Notes: generated by a model from the sequence alone, not told the origin. A stretch of DNA of 64,000 nt from Paraglaciecola sp. L1A13 (GCF_009796745.1 NZ_CP047024.1:2666001-2730000), one strand, 5' to 3'. Shown: positions 36,738-47,874, counted from the first letter of the stretch. A program made the numbers and translations.

Positions 36738-37706
36738 GTGGGTTATTTTGTCGGCGCATACGCCACTTCACCAGCAGGCGTAAAATGGGATCCTGAAGCA
36801 GAACAAGTGTATTACCAACAATTGAAAGCGTTTGGCAATATTCAAGGTTTAGAGCATCCATTTACAGGATCATTGCATCAACATGATGATGATTGGTTTA
36901 TTGCTAATATTGACCCAAGCTGGCAATTCGTTATTACCTGCGTGCCTGGCATTATGGGTGCGTTAGCGCAAAATCCACACTTTGGTATCGCTTCAGACGA
37001 TGAAGCTGGCCGCCAAGAAGCGCTGGTTTTTATGCAAAAAGCGTGTGACGCCATAGCTAAACTTAATTCAGCCAACGGCAAACCTTGCGTCAAGGCCATT
37101 GAAATTCAGACCGCTCCAGATAGAAGCAAAGCAAGTGGCTCGGCAAAAGCGCTTAAAGCGTCATTAGAAACCATGCTTAGCTGGGACTGGCATGGCGCTG
37201 AAATCATCATCGAACATTGCGATGCGTTGGTACCTGAGCATGAGCATGCCAAAGGTTTTTTGTCCCTTGAAGATGAAATTACCGTCGTTCAAGAATTGAA
37301 TAACTCGTTGCAAGCTAACCTAGGTATATTAATCAACTGGGGGCGCTCAGCAATTGAAAGCCACAGTACTGACGGCGTAATACACCACATCAAGCGAGTG
37401 AAAGATGTTGGTTTACTTAAAGGCTTAATGTTCTCAGGTGTATCCGATACTCAAACTGACTACGGTATTTGGAAAGATACTCATATGCCAGCAGCAAAAG
37501 ACGCAGACAGTGAATTCGGAGCTGAGCACTCTTTATTAACCAGAGAGGAAATTCACCGCGCTTTAGCCGCTTGTGGTGACGCGCTGACCAACGATACCAT
37601 TATAGGTATCAAACTGGGCATTCGTCCGAAAGACGCGCCACTAGCGCCTCGTGTTGGCTATAACCAATCTGCTCTAGGAATGATTGATAATTTTTTCAGC
37701 AAATAA
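36738..37706 (+). CDS. DUF4862 family protein
   Basis: 322 residues starting GTG 36738 behind a strong AAAAGGAG site. It has the DUF4862 pattern GYFVGAYATSPAGVKWDPEA and a TIM-barrel-like layout with conserved acids (AIEIQTAPDRSKA, EIIIEHCDAL, NWGRSAIESH), like the sugar-isomerase/epimerase type of barrel. Metal-dependent sugar-related enzyme is plausible, activity unknown. Monocistronic. Confidence 0.8.
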   Translation: MGYFVGAYATSPAGVKWDPEAEQVYYQQLKAFGNIQGLEHPFTGSLHQHDDDWFIANIDPSWQFVITCVPGIMGALAQNPHFGIASDDEAGRQEALVFMQKACDAIAKLNSANGKPCVKAIEIQTAPDRSKASGSAKALKASLETMLSWDWHGAEIIIEHCDALVPEHEHAKGFLSLEDEITVVQELNNSLQANLGILINWGRSAIESHSTDGVIHHIKRVKDVGLLKGLMFSGVSDTQTDYGIWKDTHMPAAKDADSEFGAEHSLLTREEIHRALAACGDALTNDTIIGIKLGIRPKDAPLAPRVGYNQSALGMIDNFFSK

Positions 37707-38037
37707 TTCAATGGTCAGTCTTAGCAGGTGGTAAGTATTGACTTGCAATCTGCTATCTTTCTAACCTTAAGTTAAACAAGTCGGTAGCCTACGTAGACAC
37801 ATTAAAGTGCTCAGGAGAAGGTTAGCTCTTGGGGGTATATCAAGGCTAACCATAAGGACTACAACTCAATAAACTATCGTCATGTAGCTCATTGCGACTA
37901 ATCTTTTTTAAGCGGCTAACAGGTAAAATAAAAACGATAATTTAAAGTATGCAAAACCGAAATTAGTGCCGTCAGGAATCGTCAATCAGTGAACGCTGAA
38001 TAACGTTCACATACATACATTCTTTCTACGTGTCCCT
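37707..38037. other. Intergenic region with one inverted repeat
   Basis: 331 bases between convergent genes. A GTGAACG (37989-37995)/CGTTCAC (38004-38010) stem lies 28 bases past the PEP-CTERM stop, without a T run. Nothing else recognised. Confidence 0.5.
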
Positions 38038-38730
38038 TTATTTAAGCCTTGCTCTGAATACCAATATTCCTCCCAATAGCATAAAACCTAAATGTAACGG
38101 TTCAGGAACCGGCAATGCTGTTGGCACAGGTCCTATTCCGCTTGCGGTTCCATTTAGATTATTAATGCTATATATGCCACCAGGACCTGAAGGTGCTTGG
38201 GTGGTCTGCCAAAAAAAAGTGATTTCCTCTGCACTATCCCATTCATCGGAAGTTGAGGACCAAACCAGTTCCCCTGCATCATTAAGCTCTATATCAAAAC
38301 CGACGTTGGCAGTCGCTGCGTTCGAAAAGCTATAACCAGCAATTCCATTAAAGCCTACGGCCTCATATCCTAGGCTGAAGGTTTGTACATCGTCAAACGG
38401 CAGTACGGTGGGCGGGTTAGGAAACGGCGCGTCATTTTCCTTATCAACCCCTGGGATCACTGTATGGGCGTAGGTATAAATAATGCCAGGTGAATTATTG
38501 GCTGGGATACATGCTGTAAAACCTTCTGGACAGCTTACGCTGCTTAATAAATCTCCCACGCTATCACCAGCACTGTTAATCAATGAGACTTCGACTTCTG
38601 GGCCCACAGGACCAGTAATTTTAGCGCCAAAATCTAGAACATCATAGTCACTGGACATAATAGGAGAAGCTGAAACGGAAGTGGCTATTAAAAAAGGAAC
38701 AATAAAAAAATGATGAGCATTAAAGGACAT
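38038..38730 (-). CDS. PEP-CTERM sorting-signal protein
   Basis: 230 residues with a signal peptide (MSFNAHHFFIVPFLIATSVS) and a canonical C-terminal tag: VPEPLHLGFMLLGGILVF then ARLK. Exosortase cuts at such tags. The body is Ser/Gly/Pro-rich beta-type with two Cys (SCPEGFTAC), no enzyme motif. GGAG precedes the ATG. Second PEP-CTERM protein in this window; function unknown. Confidence 0.85.
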   Translation of the reverse strand: MSFNAHHFFIVPFLIATSVSASPIMSSDYDVLDFGAKITGPVGPEVEVSLINSAGDSVGDLLSSVSCPEGFTACIPANNSPGIIYTYAHTVIPGVDKENDAPFPNPPTVLPFDDVQTFSLGYEAVGFNGIAGYSFSNAATANVGFDIELNDAGELVWSSTSDEWDSAEEITFFWQTTQAPSGPGGIYSINNLNGTASGIGPVPTALPVPEPLHLGFMLLGGILVFRARLK

Positions 38731-38776
38731 TTATATTCTCCAAAAGTAGATTGATAACGATTGGTAATCATTATAG

Positions 38777-38795
38777 ATGGTAAATAAATTACCAT
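38777..38795. promoter_or_regulatory. Short perfect inverted repeat upstream of the PEP-CTERM gene
   Basis: ATGGTAA-ATAAA-TTACCAT, about 50 bases before the ATG of the PEP-CTERM gene. Possible operator. Confidence 0.35.
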
Positions 38796-38913
38796 ACCAC
38801 GTATATATTAACGTTTCAGGTGTTATCCAGTAGACAATTTTCGAATATCGAAAAGACTCCGTCGTACATCAAAAAAATAATAGGGCAGTTAAACCACCCT
38901 ATTCAGAACAATG

Positions 38914-39468
38914 TTACCAACTTAAATCATCCGGAATATCATAATCCGCATACCAATCTTCATCTTGACTGTTCTTGGCTTTTTCTTCCGGCAAAATATC
39001 AGCACGATATAACACGTAACTTTCATCTCGCTCTGCAATTTTATCTGCCACTGGCATCGGAATTAGTTCATAAGCATCGTTGAGCTTTACGATAGCTAGT
39101 TGACCTTGGGTAATTTGAGCATGTATTTTTTTATCTACAAAAATACGCTTTATCACCTTATTATCGCTGAAGTTACATGCAATATCACCGACTCTGCGCG
39201 ATTGCTTATTAACGTTAATCATCTGTACAATTTGCGCCTGAACCGCTTTCTTTTCAGCTTCGGCCTTGGCCATTTTATTGAGCTCTCGATCTCGGGCCTT
39301 TTTCTGCTCAACCGCCTGCTCAGCTGCTATCTTGCTTTCATTGGTTTGATCAATATTGTGATTCTGCTTGGCTTTCGCCTGCTTGTGTTTTTGTTGGCGC
39401 ACTTGCTTCGCTTTTTTCTTATTTGCGAGGCCTGCTTGTAAAAGTTGTTCTTGAAGTGACAATGCCAT
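38914..39468 (-). CDS. DUF2058 family protein (YaiL-like)
   Basis: 184 residues from ATG 39468 (AGG 7 bases upstream; a longer in-frame start at 39495 is unneeded). Typical start MALSLQEQLLQAGLANKKKA, a long Lys/Gln/Ala-rich, highly charged helix (to about residue 80), then a C-terminal globular part (GDIACNFSDNKVIKRIFV, PMPVADKIAERD). The E. coli homologue YaiL is a nucleoprotein/polysaccharide-associated protein of unclear role. It is followed by topA in the opposite sense of reading order on the same strand. Confidence 0.85.
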   Translation of the reverse strand: MALSLQEQLLQAGLANKKKAKQVRQQKHKQAKAKQNHNIDQTNESKIAAEQAVEQKKARDRELNKMAKAEAEKKAVQAQIVQMINVNKQSRRVGDIACNFSDNKVIKRIFVDKKIHAQITQGQLAIVKLNDAYELIPMPVADKIAERDESYVLYRADILPEEKAKNSQDEDWYADYDIPDDLSW

Positions 39469-39492
39469 GCTCGAACCTATTTCTATTAAATG

Positions 39493-39524
39493 CATAAAGC
39501 CGGTAAGTATAAGTTACCGGCTTT
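39493..39524 (-). terminator. Terminator downstream of topA
   Basis: 11-base stem AAAGCCGGTAA (39496-39506) and TTACCGGCTTT (39514-39524), 25 bases past the topA stop; the T run on the minus strand is short (TTT then ATGC). Confidence 0.65.
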
Positions 39525-39549
39525 GAATTATGAATAATGACCCAAAATG

Positions 39550-42189
39550 CTATTTAGCTTTTTTGCGCTTATCTTCTACGGTCCATTTGTTATCTGTATA
39601 CCAAGCAGACCAGCCTGTCGCTTTTCCCTCTTCGTTCTCACTCATAACGTACTGCTGCTTGGTTTTACGACTATAACGAACTAAGGCGTCGTTACCGTCT
39701 GGGTCCTTAGCAGGTGCGTCAGCTAAATAATAAAACTTAGGCGAGATTCGGTCACGGAAACGTGCTAATTCAGCTACCAGTGGCGCACGAGTCTCCCTAG
39801 ATTTAGGGAAGTTATGCGCAGCCATGAATATGCCTGATGCACCATCACGTAATACGAAGTGCGCGTCAGATTTCACACATTCTAGCTCAGGTAAATCAAC
39901 TGGGTCTTCTTTAGGCGGCGCAGCTTCACCACTTCTTAATAACTTACGGGTGTTCTTACATTCTTCGTTAGTACAACCGAAATATTTACCAAAACGCCCG
40001 GTTTTAAGCTCCATGTTCGAACCACACTTATCACATTCGATAATGGGGCCGTCATATCCTTTAATCTTAAAGGTACCAATTTCAACTTCAACACCCGGAC
40101 ATGTGGGTGTATTACCACAAACATGTAGTTTTCGGGTTTCATCTACTAAGTAGCTGTCCATGGCTGTTGAACAAATGGGACATCGACGCTTGGCTCTGAG
40201 TATTTCAGTTTCCAGCTCATCTTCGTCTTCCACTTTGATGACTTCGTCTCCGAAGGTTAAATTCATCGTGCCAGTACAACGCTCTTTAGGCGGTAAGTTG
40301 TAGCCTGAACATCCTAAGAATACCCCCGTACTAGCGGTACGTACATTCATGGGACGACCACATTTTTTACACTCGATATCCGTTGGCACAGCTTGATTTA
40401 AGCGCATGCCCCCTTCTTCGGGATCTTTTTCAGCGAGAACAAGCTTCTTCTCAAAATCACCATAAAAATCGGTTAGTACATCTTTCCACGAAACTTTACC
40501 ATTGGCGATTTCATCTAACTCTTGCTCCATTTTCGCAGTGAAATCGAAGCTCATTAAATTATCGAAATTCTCAAGCAATCTATCGGTAACGATTTCACCC
40601 ATTTTTTCAGCATAAAAACGCTTACTCTCAAGACGCACATAACCGCGATCTTGAATGGTTGAAATGATGCTAGCGTAGGTTGAAGGTCTACCGATACCGC
40701 GTTTTTCTAACTCTTTAACCAAAGACGCTTCGTTAAAACGCGCCACAGGTTTGGTGAAATGTTGTTTAGGCTCAAGCTGTTTAAGCTTAAGCGTTTCGCC
40801 TTCTTTTACGTCAGGCAACAAAAAGTCTTCTTCACCTTTTTTACGCTGTGGGTTTTGTACCTTAGTCCAACCATCAAACTTAAGTACTCGTCCCTTAGCG
40901 GTTAATTCATAACCAACGGCACCAACACGAATGGTACTTGCGTCATACTTCGCCGGTGTCATCTGACACGCTACAAACTGACGCCAAATAAGTTCGTACA
41001 ATCGCTGTGCGTCTCGTTCCATTTCCGATAAAGATTCAGATTTTAACAACACATTTGACGGACGAACGGCTTCATGGGCCTCTTGCGCACCGTCTTTGCT
41101 TCCATATTTAAGCGGGTTTTCTGGCAAGTAATTATCGCCGAAATTATCGCCGATATACTCGCGACATGCTTCCACTGCTTCTTTACTCAAGTTAGTAGAA
41201 TCTGTACGCATATACGTGATGTGACCAGCTTCGTATAAGCGTTGGGCCATCATCATGGTTTTCTTCACGCCAAACCCTAAACGGGTACTTGCAGCTTGTT
41301 GTAACGTCGAGGTAATAAAGGGAGCTGAAGGGCGACTCTGGGTCGGTTTAGAGTCTCGACTGATTACCTTATAGTCAGCATCCTTTAAATCAGCTAGCGC
41401 AGTATCAGCTTGAGCTTTATTAATCGGTTTAAACGCCTTACCGTCGTGCTTAGCAACCTGCATACGCAAGTCACTCTCTTTTACGGTTAATAAGTCCGCA
41501 TGAACATCCCAAAACTCTTCAGGTACAAAGGCCTTGATTTCGCGTTCACGTTCAACAACCAAGCGCACAGCGACAGATTGAACGCGACCTGCTGACAAGC
41601 CTCTGGCGACTTTTTTCCACAACAGTGGCGATACCATAAAGCCTACAATGCGGTCTAAAAATCGACGTGCTTGCTGAGCGTTTACCCGTTCAATATTGAC
41701 TTTTCCGGGTTCAGAGAAGGCTTCTTGTATCGCGTTTTTGGTGATTTCATTAAACACCACGCGCTGAAAGTCCTTAGTTGGATCGTCGATTAACTCTTGC
41801 AGATGCCAAGCAATCGCTTCTCCTTCTCTATCCAAATCCGTTGCGAGATAGATGGTATCGGCATTTTTAGCTAATTTTTTAAGTTCATTGACTACTTTTT
41901 CTTTGCCACTTAGCACTTCATAATGTGCGGCCCAATCGTCTTTTGGATCGACGCCCATACGGTCCACTAATTTCTTATATTCATACTCACGTAAGTACGC
42001 ATCACGTTTATTTTCAGATAATAACTTCAGCTCTTTCGCTGGTTTTTTAGGCGGAACTTTGCCTAAAGCTTTCGTTGGAAGGTCTCGAACGTGGCCTACA
42101 CTAGATTTAACAATAAAATCTTTGCCGAGATATTTATTAATTGTTTTCGCCTTTGCCGGTGATTCAACAATGACCAGAGACTTTGCCAT
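39550..42189 (-). CDS. topA: DNA topoisomerase I
   Basis: 879 residues. Toprim domain first ([19 protein letters not shown], then [17 protein letters not shown]), the type IA core with the active-site Tyr in [13 protein letters not shown], and three C-terminal zinc ribbons ([30 protein letters not shown]). Relaxes negative supercoils. Length is close to E. coli TopA (865). It is read on its own, with 313 non-coding bases upstream. Confidence 0.98.
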   Translation of the reverse strand: MAKSLVIVESPAKAKTINKYLGKDFIVKSSVGHVRDLPTKALGKVPPKKPAKELKLLSENKRDAYLREYEYKKLVDRMGVDPKDDWAAHYEVLSGKEKVVNELKKLAKNADTIYLATDLDREGEAIAWHLQELIDDPTKDFQRVVFNEITKNAIQEAFSEPGKVNIERVNAQQARRFLDRIVGFMVSPLLWKKVARGLSAGRVQSVAVRLVVEREREIKAFVPEEFWDVHADLLTVKESDLRMQVAKHDGKAFKPINKAQADTALADLKDADYKVISRDSKPTQSRPSAPFITSTLQQAASTRLGFGVKKTMMMAQRLYEAGHITYMRTDSTNLSKEAVEACREYIGDNFGDNYLPENPLKYGSKDGAQEAHEAVRPSNVLLKSESLSEMERDAQRLYELIWRQFVACQMTPAKYDASTIRVGAVGYELTAKGRVLKFDGWTKVQNPQRKKGEEDFLLPDVKEGETLKLKQLEPKQHFTKPVARFNEASLVKELEKRGIGRPSTYASIISTIQDRGYVRLESKRFYAEKMGEIVTDRLLENFDNLMSFDFTAKMEQELDEIANGKVSWKDVLTDFYGDFEKKLVLAEKDPEEGGMRLNQAVPTDIECKKCGRPMNVRTASTGVFLGCSGYNLPPKERCTGTMNLTFGDEVIKVEDEDELETEILRAKRRCPICSTAMDSYLVDETRKLHVCGNTPTCPGVEVEIGTFKIKGYDGPIIECDKCGSNMELKTGRFGKYFGCTNEECKNTRKLLRSGEAAPPKEDPVDLPELECVKSDAHFVLRDGASGIFMAAHNFPKSRETRAPLVAELARFRDRISPKFYYLADAPAKDPDGNDALVRYSRKTKQQYVMSENEEGKATGWSAWYTDNKWTVEDKRKKAK

Positions 42190-42502
42190 ATAATTAGTCT
42201 TAACCTTTGAATTTAATAGAGTTTTTAGGTGAACCGATGAAGATAAGTGCGTTCACCTCTTTAAAATGCTTTTTAACATATATCGACAAAGTGAATAGAA
42301 AACAAGTTCTTCTTCATACTTATCCGATATTCATCACAATCACGCTCCCTTATCTGTTCGAATATCAACCACCTCGATTGGCAGCAACCCGAAAACCAGT
42401 ATAATGCTCAGCAAGACACACCTTAATGAAGATGGATTTGTCATTTTCAAGATAAATTTTTCGCTGTTTTTGAGCGGATACTAATGCGCAGATGAGGATA
42501 AG
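42190..42502. other. Intergenic region between topA and astB
   Basis: 313 bases between the divergent topA and astB genes, so it must hold both promoters. I cannot assign either with confidence; the astB ribosome-binding site is GAGGA. Confidence 0.45.
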
Positions 42503-43843
42503 ATGAAGCAGTTTGAAGTAAATTTTGACGGACTCGTTGGACCAACCCACAATTATGCGGGGTTATCGTATGGTAATGTGGCCTCTTTGAATAATGCGAG
42601 CGCCGTTAGCAGTCCTAAGCAGGCCGCTAAGCAGGGTTTAAAGAAAATGAAAGCCCTAGCTGACCTTGGCATGATTCAAGGTGTGTTAGCCCCTCAGGCG
42701 CGTCCTGACGTGGATGCAATGAGACGCTTAGGCTTTTCTGGCACCGACGCAAACGTTTTACAGCAAGCGGCCAAGCAAGCACCCGCCATCTTTCAGGCAT
42801 GTTGCTCAGCGTCAAGTATGTGGACGGCCAATGCTGCGACCGTTTCCCCAAGCCCAGACACCGCCGATGGTAAGGTGCATTTCACGCCAGCGAATCTGAC
42901 CAACAAGTATCACCGCTCCCTTGAACCACAAGTAACCGGAAATATTCTTAAAGCAACCTTTGCTAACGAACAGTATTTTAGTCATCACAAACACTTGCCT
43001 GACAACGAGCACTTTGGTGACGAAGGCGCAGCAAACCATACACGGTTGTGCCAGCAATACGGTGAGAAAGGCGTAGAATTATTCGTTTATGGCCGCTATG
43101 CATTTGACAACAACAAACCCGCTCCGGTTAAGTTCCCTGCCCGTCAAACCTTTGAAGCCAGTCAAGCCATCGCACGCTTACATGGTTTGAGTGATGAGAG
43201 CGTCGTTTTCATTCAGCAAAATCCAGACCTTATTGATCAGGGTGTTTTTCACAACGACGTCATTTCTGTCGGTAATCAAAATGTACTTTTTTACCATGAA
43301 CAAGCCTTCCTAGACACCGACAAAGTCTTGGCCGAAATCAAGCAAAAATATGGTGAAGGAGAATTGCACTTTATTAAAGTCAGCAGTGAACAGGTCAGTG
43401 TGCAAGAAGCAATAAAAAGTTACTTATTTAACACTCAGGTGATTACCCTAGCAAACGGTGAAATGGCGATTATTGCGCCCACAGATTGTGAAGAAAACCC
43501 AGCTGTTTCGGCATACTTAAATGAACTTATTACTCTCAACACACCGATTAAACACATTCGATACTATGATGTTAAGCAAAGCATGCGAAACGGTGGTGGG
43601 CCTGCTTGCTTGAGGTTACGCGTAGCCATGAATGAGACTGAATTAGCTGCTGTAAATCAAAGTACCATGATGAATGATGTACAATTCGAGCGTCTTAATA
43701 ATTGGGTCGATAAACATTATCGCGATCGCTTATCGGTGGATGATTTACGCGATGTGGCGTTGTTAAATGAGTCACGTACCGCCCTTGACGAGCTGACGCA
43801 ATTGTTGAAATTAGGATCGGTTTACCCTTTCCAAAAAGATTAG
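42503..43843 (+). CDS. astB: N-succinylarginine dihydrolase
   Basis: 446 residues, the family length. Starts [20 protein letters not shown]. The guanidine-modifying triad is visible: Glu in [12 protein letters not shown], His in [10 protein letters not shown] and Cys in [12 protein letters not shown]. It hydrolyses N2-succinylarginine to succinylornithine, ammonia and CO2 in the arginine succinyltransferase pathway of arginine catabolism. The other ast genes are not in this window, so this gene stands apart from the usual operon. Confidence 0.96.
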   Translation: MKQFEVNFDGLVGPTHNYAGLSYGNVASLNNASAVSSPKQAAKQGLKKMKALADLGMIQGVLAPQARPDVDAMRRLGFSGTDANVLQQAAKQAPAIFQACCSASSMWTANAATVSPSPDTADGKVHFTPANLTNKYHRSLEPQVTGNILKATFANEQYFSHHKHLPDNEHFGDEGAANHTRLCQQYGEKGVELFVYGRYAFDNNKPAPVKFPARQTFEASQAIARLHGLSDESVVFIQQNPDLIDQGVFHNDVISVGNQNVLFYHEQAFLDTDKVLAEIKQKYGEGELHFIKVSSEQVSVQEAIKSYLFNTQVITLANGEMAIIAPTDCEENPAVSAYLNELITLNTPIKHIRYYDVKQSMRNGGGPACLRLRVAMNETELAAVNQSTMMNDVQFERLNNWVDKHYRDRLSVDDLRDVALLNESRTALDELTQLLKLGSVYPFQKD

Positions 43844-43899
43844 TTTTACGGCCAATACACAAGTCAGTTTTACTGACATATTTGCGATCTGAAAGATGT

Positions 43900-43940
43900 A
43901 AAAAAAGCCCGGAATCATATATTTGATATCGGGCTTTTTG
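43900..43940 (+). terminator. Terminator after astB
   Basis: AAAAAGCCCG (43902-43911) pairs with CGGGCTTTTT (43930-43939). The sequence works from either strand, for astB and for the lipoprotein gene facing it. Confidence 0.85.
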
Positions 43941-44005
43941 TTACTTGCTATATTTTCCCGCGTTTCAAATACCCTAATGTGAAGATCCAGCGCGACAAGA
44001 TAAAG

Positions 44006-46192
44006 TTATAATGTATCGTTACAGTTGAATGACTCACCATAAGGGTTAGCAGGTGGGCCTGATACTGAGTTGGTTAAATCACTTGCTGCAACCTCTAAAT
44101 CATAATCGCGTTGCTCAGAGGAGTCGCTGCCTTGAGATTCGCCATTGGTAGTAATTGACACTGTGGTCCATTCGCCAAAAGCCTTAGGGTAACTTAACGT
44201 GAAGACCACTTGGCCATTTTCATCGGTTACACCTTCAGACTGGACAGCCACGACATTGCCCGGGGTTAATTGCTCATCCCCATTAATGTCTTCACCCGCA
44301 TCTAAGATACCATTGCCATTAATGTCCTCATTATCACAAACAACAGTGACGTATTTTCCCCAACGGTTCGCGTTGGTATCAAATAGCCAATAGCCCTTTT
44401 GGTACGTGCCTCCGACATTAAATGCCTTTGGTGGAGCAGAAAACGTTATATCAGCATTTTCAACAGGATTTGAGTCAGGATCAGTCACGAATGCTGAAAA
44501 CTCTTTAATATACGAAGACTCAGTGGGTGACTGAATTATATTCCCGGTACCAAACACGATATCAAAAGGTTTATCGCCAACAGTAAGCAAGGTGAATGCA
44601 GATACGCTTTGGGTATCATCCACAGTGCCATAGACTTTAACGGCTTCAAAGGTGCTCAAGGCATTTGATGTATACACGGTCTTGGCGATGCCACTTCTAT
44701 CTGTGGTGGCTTGGTTAGGAGATATTTGCCCACCGCTCACATCATCCAATAAAAAGTTAATGGTTTTACCTTTGACTAAATTTCCACGGGCATCACGCAC
44801 GACTGCGCTTATGGTGCTTATTTCTCCCGTTGGGCCAATTGAGTCTGGCGTAGCATCAACAATAATATTGTCAGCGACGGTTGCCACAAATTCAATTTGT
44901 ACTCTCGCTGTCACTTCATTGTTGTTGCTATCTACACCGGTGGCAGACACAGTGGCAAAACCAGCATTATCAGATGAAATTAAAAAGCTTACCAGCCCGT
45001 CACTGTCGGTTGTTTTAGTCGTTGGGACTACTGTGCCCCGAGAGGTCGTAAGCGTGACTTGGCCGCCAGTGACGCTTTGGTTATCCGACAACCAGGTTAG
45101 CCCTAATGATGCTGATGTATTTAACGCAATTTCTTCATCAGGTGCTTCAGAGAAACTAAAATTATCCGGTTGTACAGTAACACTGAATTCACTTTGATCA
45201 TTTAAAGCGCTAGCGCTAATTGTGTCGATACCAGGGGTGTTACCAGTATAAATAACAGTAACTTGCCCATTGCTTGCAGTCGTCGGTGTTGTGTTACTCA
45301 ACACCCCATTCGCCGCAGACAAACTGATCTGTTGACTGGCAATACCATTACCATCTGAATCGAGCAAACTTAAGGTTAACTCAACCGGATCATTCAATAT
45401 CACTGAGCTGGGACCATCAATATTGACCGTTGTGCCAACAACTGAAATCAATAACGTTTGAGTCAGTGTCCCTGTTGTTGCTGTTACCTGAATAGCGCGG
45501 TTCTGTCGGTTATTTTGGGTCGTTAAGGTTGCTCTTGCCTGCCCGTCGGTGCCAGTAGTGCCTTGCGTAATGATAAGTGCAGCATCTGCGTCCGCTGCAA
45601 ACACCACGTCAATCCCTTCCATTAAAACATTTTGCGCATTCTTAACAAGGGCAATCAGCTCAACACTATCGGTACCACTCGATGGCAATTGCACAGCACC
45701 CGCGAATAAATCGAGTGCCTGAGGCTGCACATTCGTTTGGGTAGTACCAGTTGATGTAAATGTTGTACTGGCGGTTTCACCATTACTGAGTGTTGCAATA
45801 ACCTCACCTGCCCCTGAATTATCGCCAACAAGCAGCGTAATTTCAGCCTCACCTGATGTACCAGTTGATGCGGTACCAGAATTATTATTAAACACCGCTA
45901 AACCTTCAGGATTAAAAGTAAACGTCACGAGCTTGTCTGTCGCTAGCGCCCCATTATTATCAGTCACTCGGGCAGTTAATGTTAAAGGGGTGGACGCACT
46001 TAATTGATTCACAGTTTGTTCATTGGCATCTTTGAGTGCCATCGTTACGGTATATGTGATTGTCTCATTTGGGTCATCATCAACGCCAGCACCATTGTCG
46101 TCCCTAGAGAGACTATTCTCTGCGCCTCCCCCACACGCAAGTAATGTACATAATACAAAGCCGCTTAATATCAAATTAGCGCGTCGAAACAT
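44006..46192 (-). CDS. Lipoprotein with bacterial Ig-like (Big-1) domains
   Basis: 728 residues. A lipoprotein signal with lipobox LLAC (Cys20) is followed by an acidic linker and about five Ig-like domains of the Big-1/invasin type (for example TLTARVTDNNGALATDKLVT and ISAVVRDARGNLVKGKTINF). Near the end a DxNGNGxLD element (CDNEDINGNGILDAGEDING) looks like a calcium-binding loop. Such proteins sit on the outer membrane and serve in adhesion. Function here is inferred from the domains only; no partner gene is adjacent. Confidence 0.85.
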   Translation of the reverse strand: MFRRANLILSGFVLCTLLACGGGAENSLSRDDNGAGVDDDPNETITYTVTMALKDANEQTVNQLSASTPLTLTARVTDNNGALATDKLVTFTFNPEGLAVFNNNSGTASTGTSGEAEITLLVGDNSGAGEVIATLSNGETASTTFTSTGTTQTNVQPQALDLFAGAVQLPSSGTDSVELIALVKNAQNVLMEGIDVVFAADADAALIITQGTTGTDGQARATLTTQNNRQNRAIQVTATTGTLTQTLLISVVGTTVNIDGPSSVILNDPVELTLSLLDSDGNGIASQQISLSAANGVLSNTTPTTASNGQVTVIYTGNTPGIDTISASALNDQSEFSVTVQPDNFSFSEAPDEEIALNTSASLGLTWLSDNQSVTGGQVTLTTSRGTVVPTTKTTDSDGLVSFLISSDNAGFATVSATGVDSNNNEVTARVQIEFVATVADNIIVDATPDSIGPTGEISTISAVVRDARGNLVKGKTINFLLDDVSGGQISPNQATTDRSGIAKTVYTSNALSTFEAVKVYGTVDDTQSVSAFTLLTVGDKPFDIVFGTGNIIQSPTESSYIKEFSAFVTDPDSNPVENADITFSAPPKAFNVGGTYQKGYWLFDTNANRWGKYVTVVCDNEDINGNGILDAGEDINGDEQLTPGNVVAVQSEGVTDENGQVVFTLSYPKAFGEWTTVSITTNGESQGSDSSEQRDYDLEVAASDLTNSVSGPPANPYGESFNCNDTL

Positions 46193-46317
46193 ATAATTAG
46201 TCCTTTTTATCCGTCAGTTAGCAAATGCTTGATGTCACATATACGCACATTTTATTTGTTCAGCTTATTGAGCAAACTTGCTAACCTATGGGAAATAATA
46301 ATAAATTCAGGAAAATC

Positions 46318-47670
46318 ATGAGCCAATCACTCCCCTCCACCCCCGAAAAGTTTAGTTTAACTGCCAGAATATTTCTTGGCATGCTGGCTGGCATCATAAT
46401 AGGTGGCCTTCTCCAGCAACTATTTGATGATAGCGGAGATTTTTCGTTTAGTGTATTTGGGTTCGAGGTTTCTACGTATGGACTTTTAGTCGATGGTATA
46501 TTTAACGTTGTTGGGCAAATATTTATCGCGAGTCTAAAAATGTTAGTTGTTCCACTGGTCTTTGTTTCTCTGGTCTGTGGTACCGCTAGCCTGTCTGACC
46601 CAAGTAAACTTGGGCGTTTGGGTGGTAAGTCAATATTGTTGTATATAGGTACCACTGCAATCGCTATTTCCTTAGCGGTAGGCTTTGCTTTATTGGTCTC
46701 GCCTGGTGATTCAATTAGCATGACAACCGATGCTGCGTACCAAGCCAAAGAAGCACCCAGTTTAGGTCAAGTTATTATTAATATGATGCCGTCTAATCCG
46801 GTCAATGCCATGGCTCAGGGCAATATGTTGCAAATTATTGTATTTTCCGTGCTATTCGGCGTAGCGATGTCGATGGCGGGCGCAGCTGGTAAACGTTTAA
46901 CCGCCATGTTCGAAGACTTAAGCGAAGTCGTTATGAAGCTTGTGACTATTTTGATGAACTTAGCCCCTTATGGCGTATTTGTGCTTATGGCAAAACTCTT
47001 TGCCACTATCGGCTTTGATACCATTGCCGGACTGCTGAAATACTTCTTGCTGGTGATGTTTGTATTGGTCGTCCATGCTTTTGTGTCGTACCCGATCATT
47101 CTGAAGTTATTCAGCGGCCTAAGTCCTATCATTTTACTCAGGAAAATGCGTGACGCAGCTATTTTCGCCTTCAGTACTTCAAGTAGCAGCGCAACATTAC
47201 CTGTAACCCTTGAAACGGCAACCAATAAACTTGGTGTTAAATCCTCAGTAGCTTCATTTACTATCCCTTTAGGGGCCACAATAAACATGGACGGCACCGC
47301 TATTATGCAAGGTGTTGCAACGGTTTTTATCGCGCAGGTTTACGGCATTGATTTGTCGCTGGGTGATTATATGATGGTCATTCTTACCGCGACATTAGCG
47401 TCAGTTGGAACCGCTGGCGTACCCGGAGTCGGCTTGATAATGTTAGCCATGGTACTGCAACAAGTTAATTTACCGGTAGAAGGTATTGCCCTTATTATTG
47501 GGGTTGACCGTTTACTCGATATGACGCGCACCGCTGTTAACGTCACAGGAGACTGTATGGTGGCTTGTATTGTAGCGAAAAGCGAAGGTGAATTTGATAT
47601 TGACCGCTACAACGATCCTGATGCAGGCGTTGAAGAAGAAACATTACATGCTCCACCTAAGCCAGATTAA
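46318..47670 (+). CDS. Dicarboxylate/amino-acid:cation symporter (DAACS family)
   Basis: 450 residues. Start ATG 46318 has AGGA 5 bases away; an ATG at 46288 is an alternative. Multi-spanning EAAT/GltP fold with the signature serine-rich hairpin FSTSSSSATLPVTLE, then NMDGTAIMQGVATVFIAQ and the substrate motif DRLLDMTRTAVNVTGD. Carries glutamate, aspartate or C4-dicarboxylates with Na+ or H+. The exact substrate cannot be read from sequence. Single gene with a strong terminator. Confidence 0.9.
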   Translation: MSQSLPSTPEKFSLTARIFLGMLAGIIIGGLLQQLFDDSGDFSFSVFGFEVSTYGLLVDGIFNVVGQIFIASLKMLVVPLVFVSLVCGTASLSDPSKLGRLGGKSILLYIGTTAIAISLAVGFALLVSPGDSISMTTDAAYQAKEAPSLGQVIINMMPSNPVNAMAQGNMLQIIVFSVLFGVAMSMAGAAGKRLTAMFEDLSEVVMKLVTILMNLAPYGVFVLMAKLFATIGFDTIAGLLKYFLLVMFVLVVHAFVSYPIILKLFSGLSPIILLRKMRDAAIFAFSTSSSSATLPVTLETATNKLGVKSSVASFTIPLGATINMDGTAIMQGVATVFIAQVYGIDLSLGDYMMVILTATLASVGTAGVPGVGLIMLAMVLQQVNLPVEGIALIIGVDRLLDMTRTAVNVTGDCMVACIVAKSEGEFDIDRYNDPDAGVEEETLHAPPKPD

Positions 47671-47714
47671 TACAGCTTAGAAAATGGAAAATAAAAAGGC
47701 AGTGCGTTTGAAGT

Positions 47715-47757
47715 GACCCCCAATAGTTGGACATTCCAATTACTGGGGGTCTTTTTA
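47715..47757 (+). terminator. Strong terminator after the symporter gene
   Basis: Long hairpin with stem ends GACCCCC (47715-47721) and GGGGGTC (47745-47751), extended inside by an AGTTGG/CCAATTA-type pairing, then TTTTTATG. Confidence 0.8.
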
Positions 47758-47874
47758 TGTCTAGTGTACCATCCTGAAATAACCGGTTGCTCGAGACGCT
47801 AATCCTTTTTAACAATCCTTTATATCTGGTAATGCCTGAACGATTATCTGCCTGAGAGAAACCGTTAATAAGCA

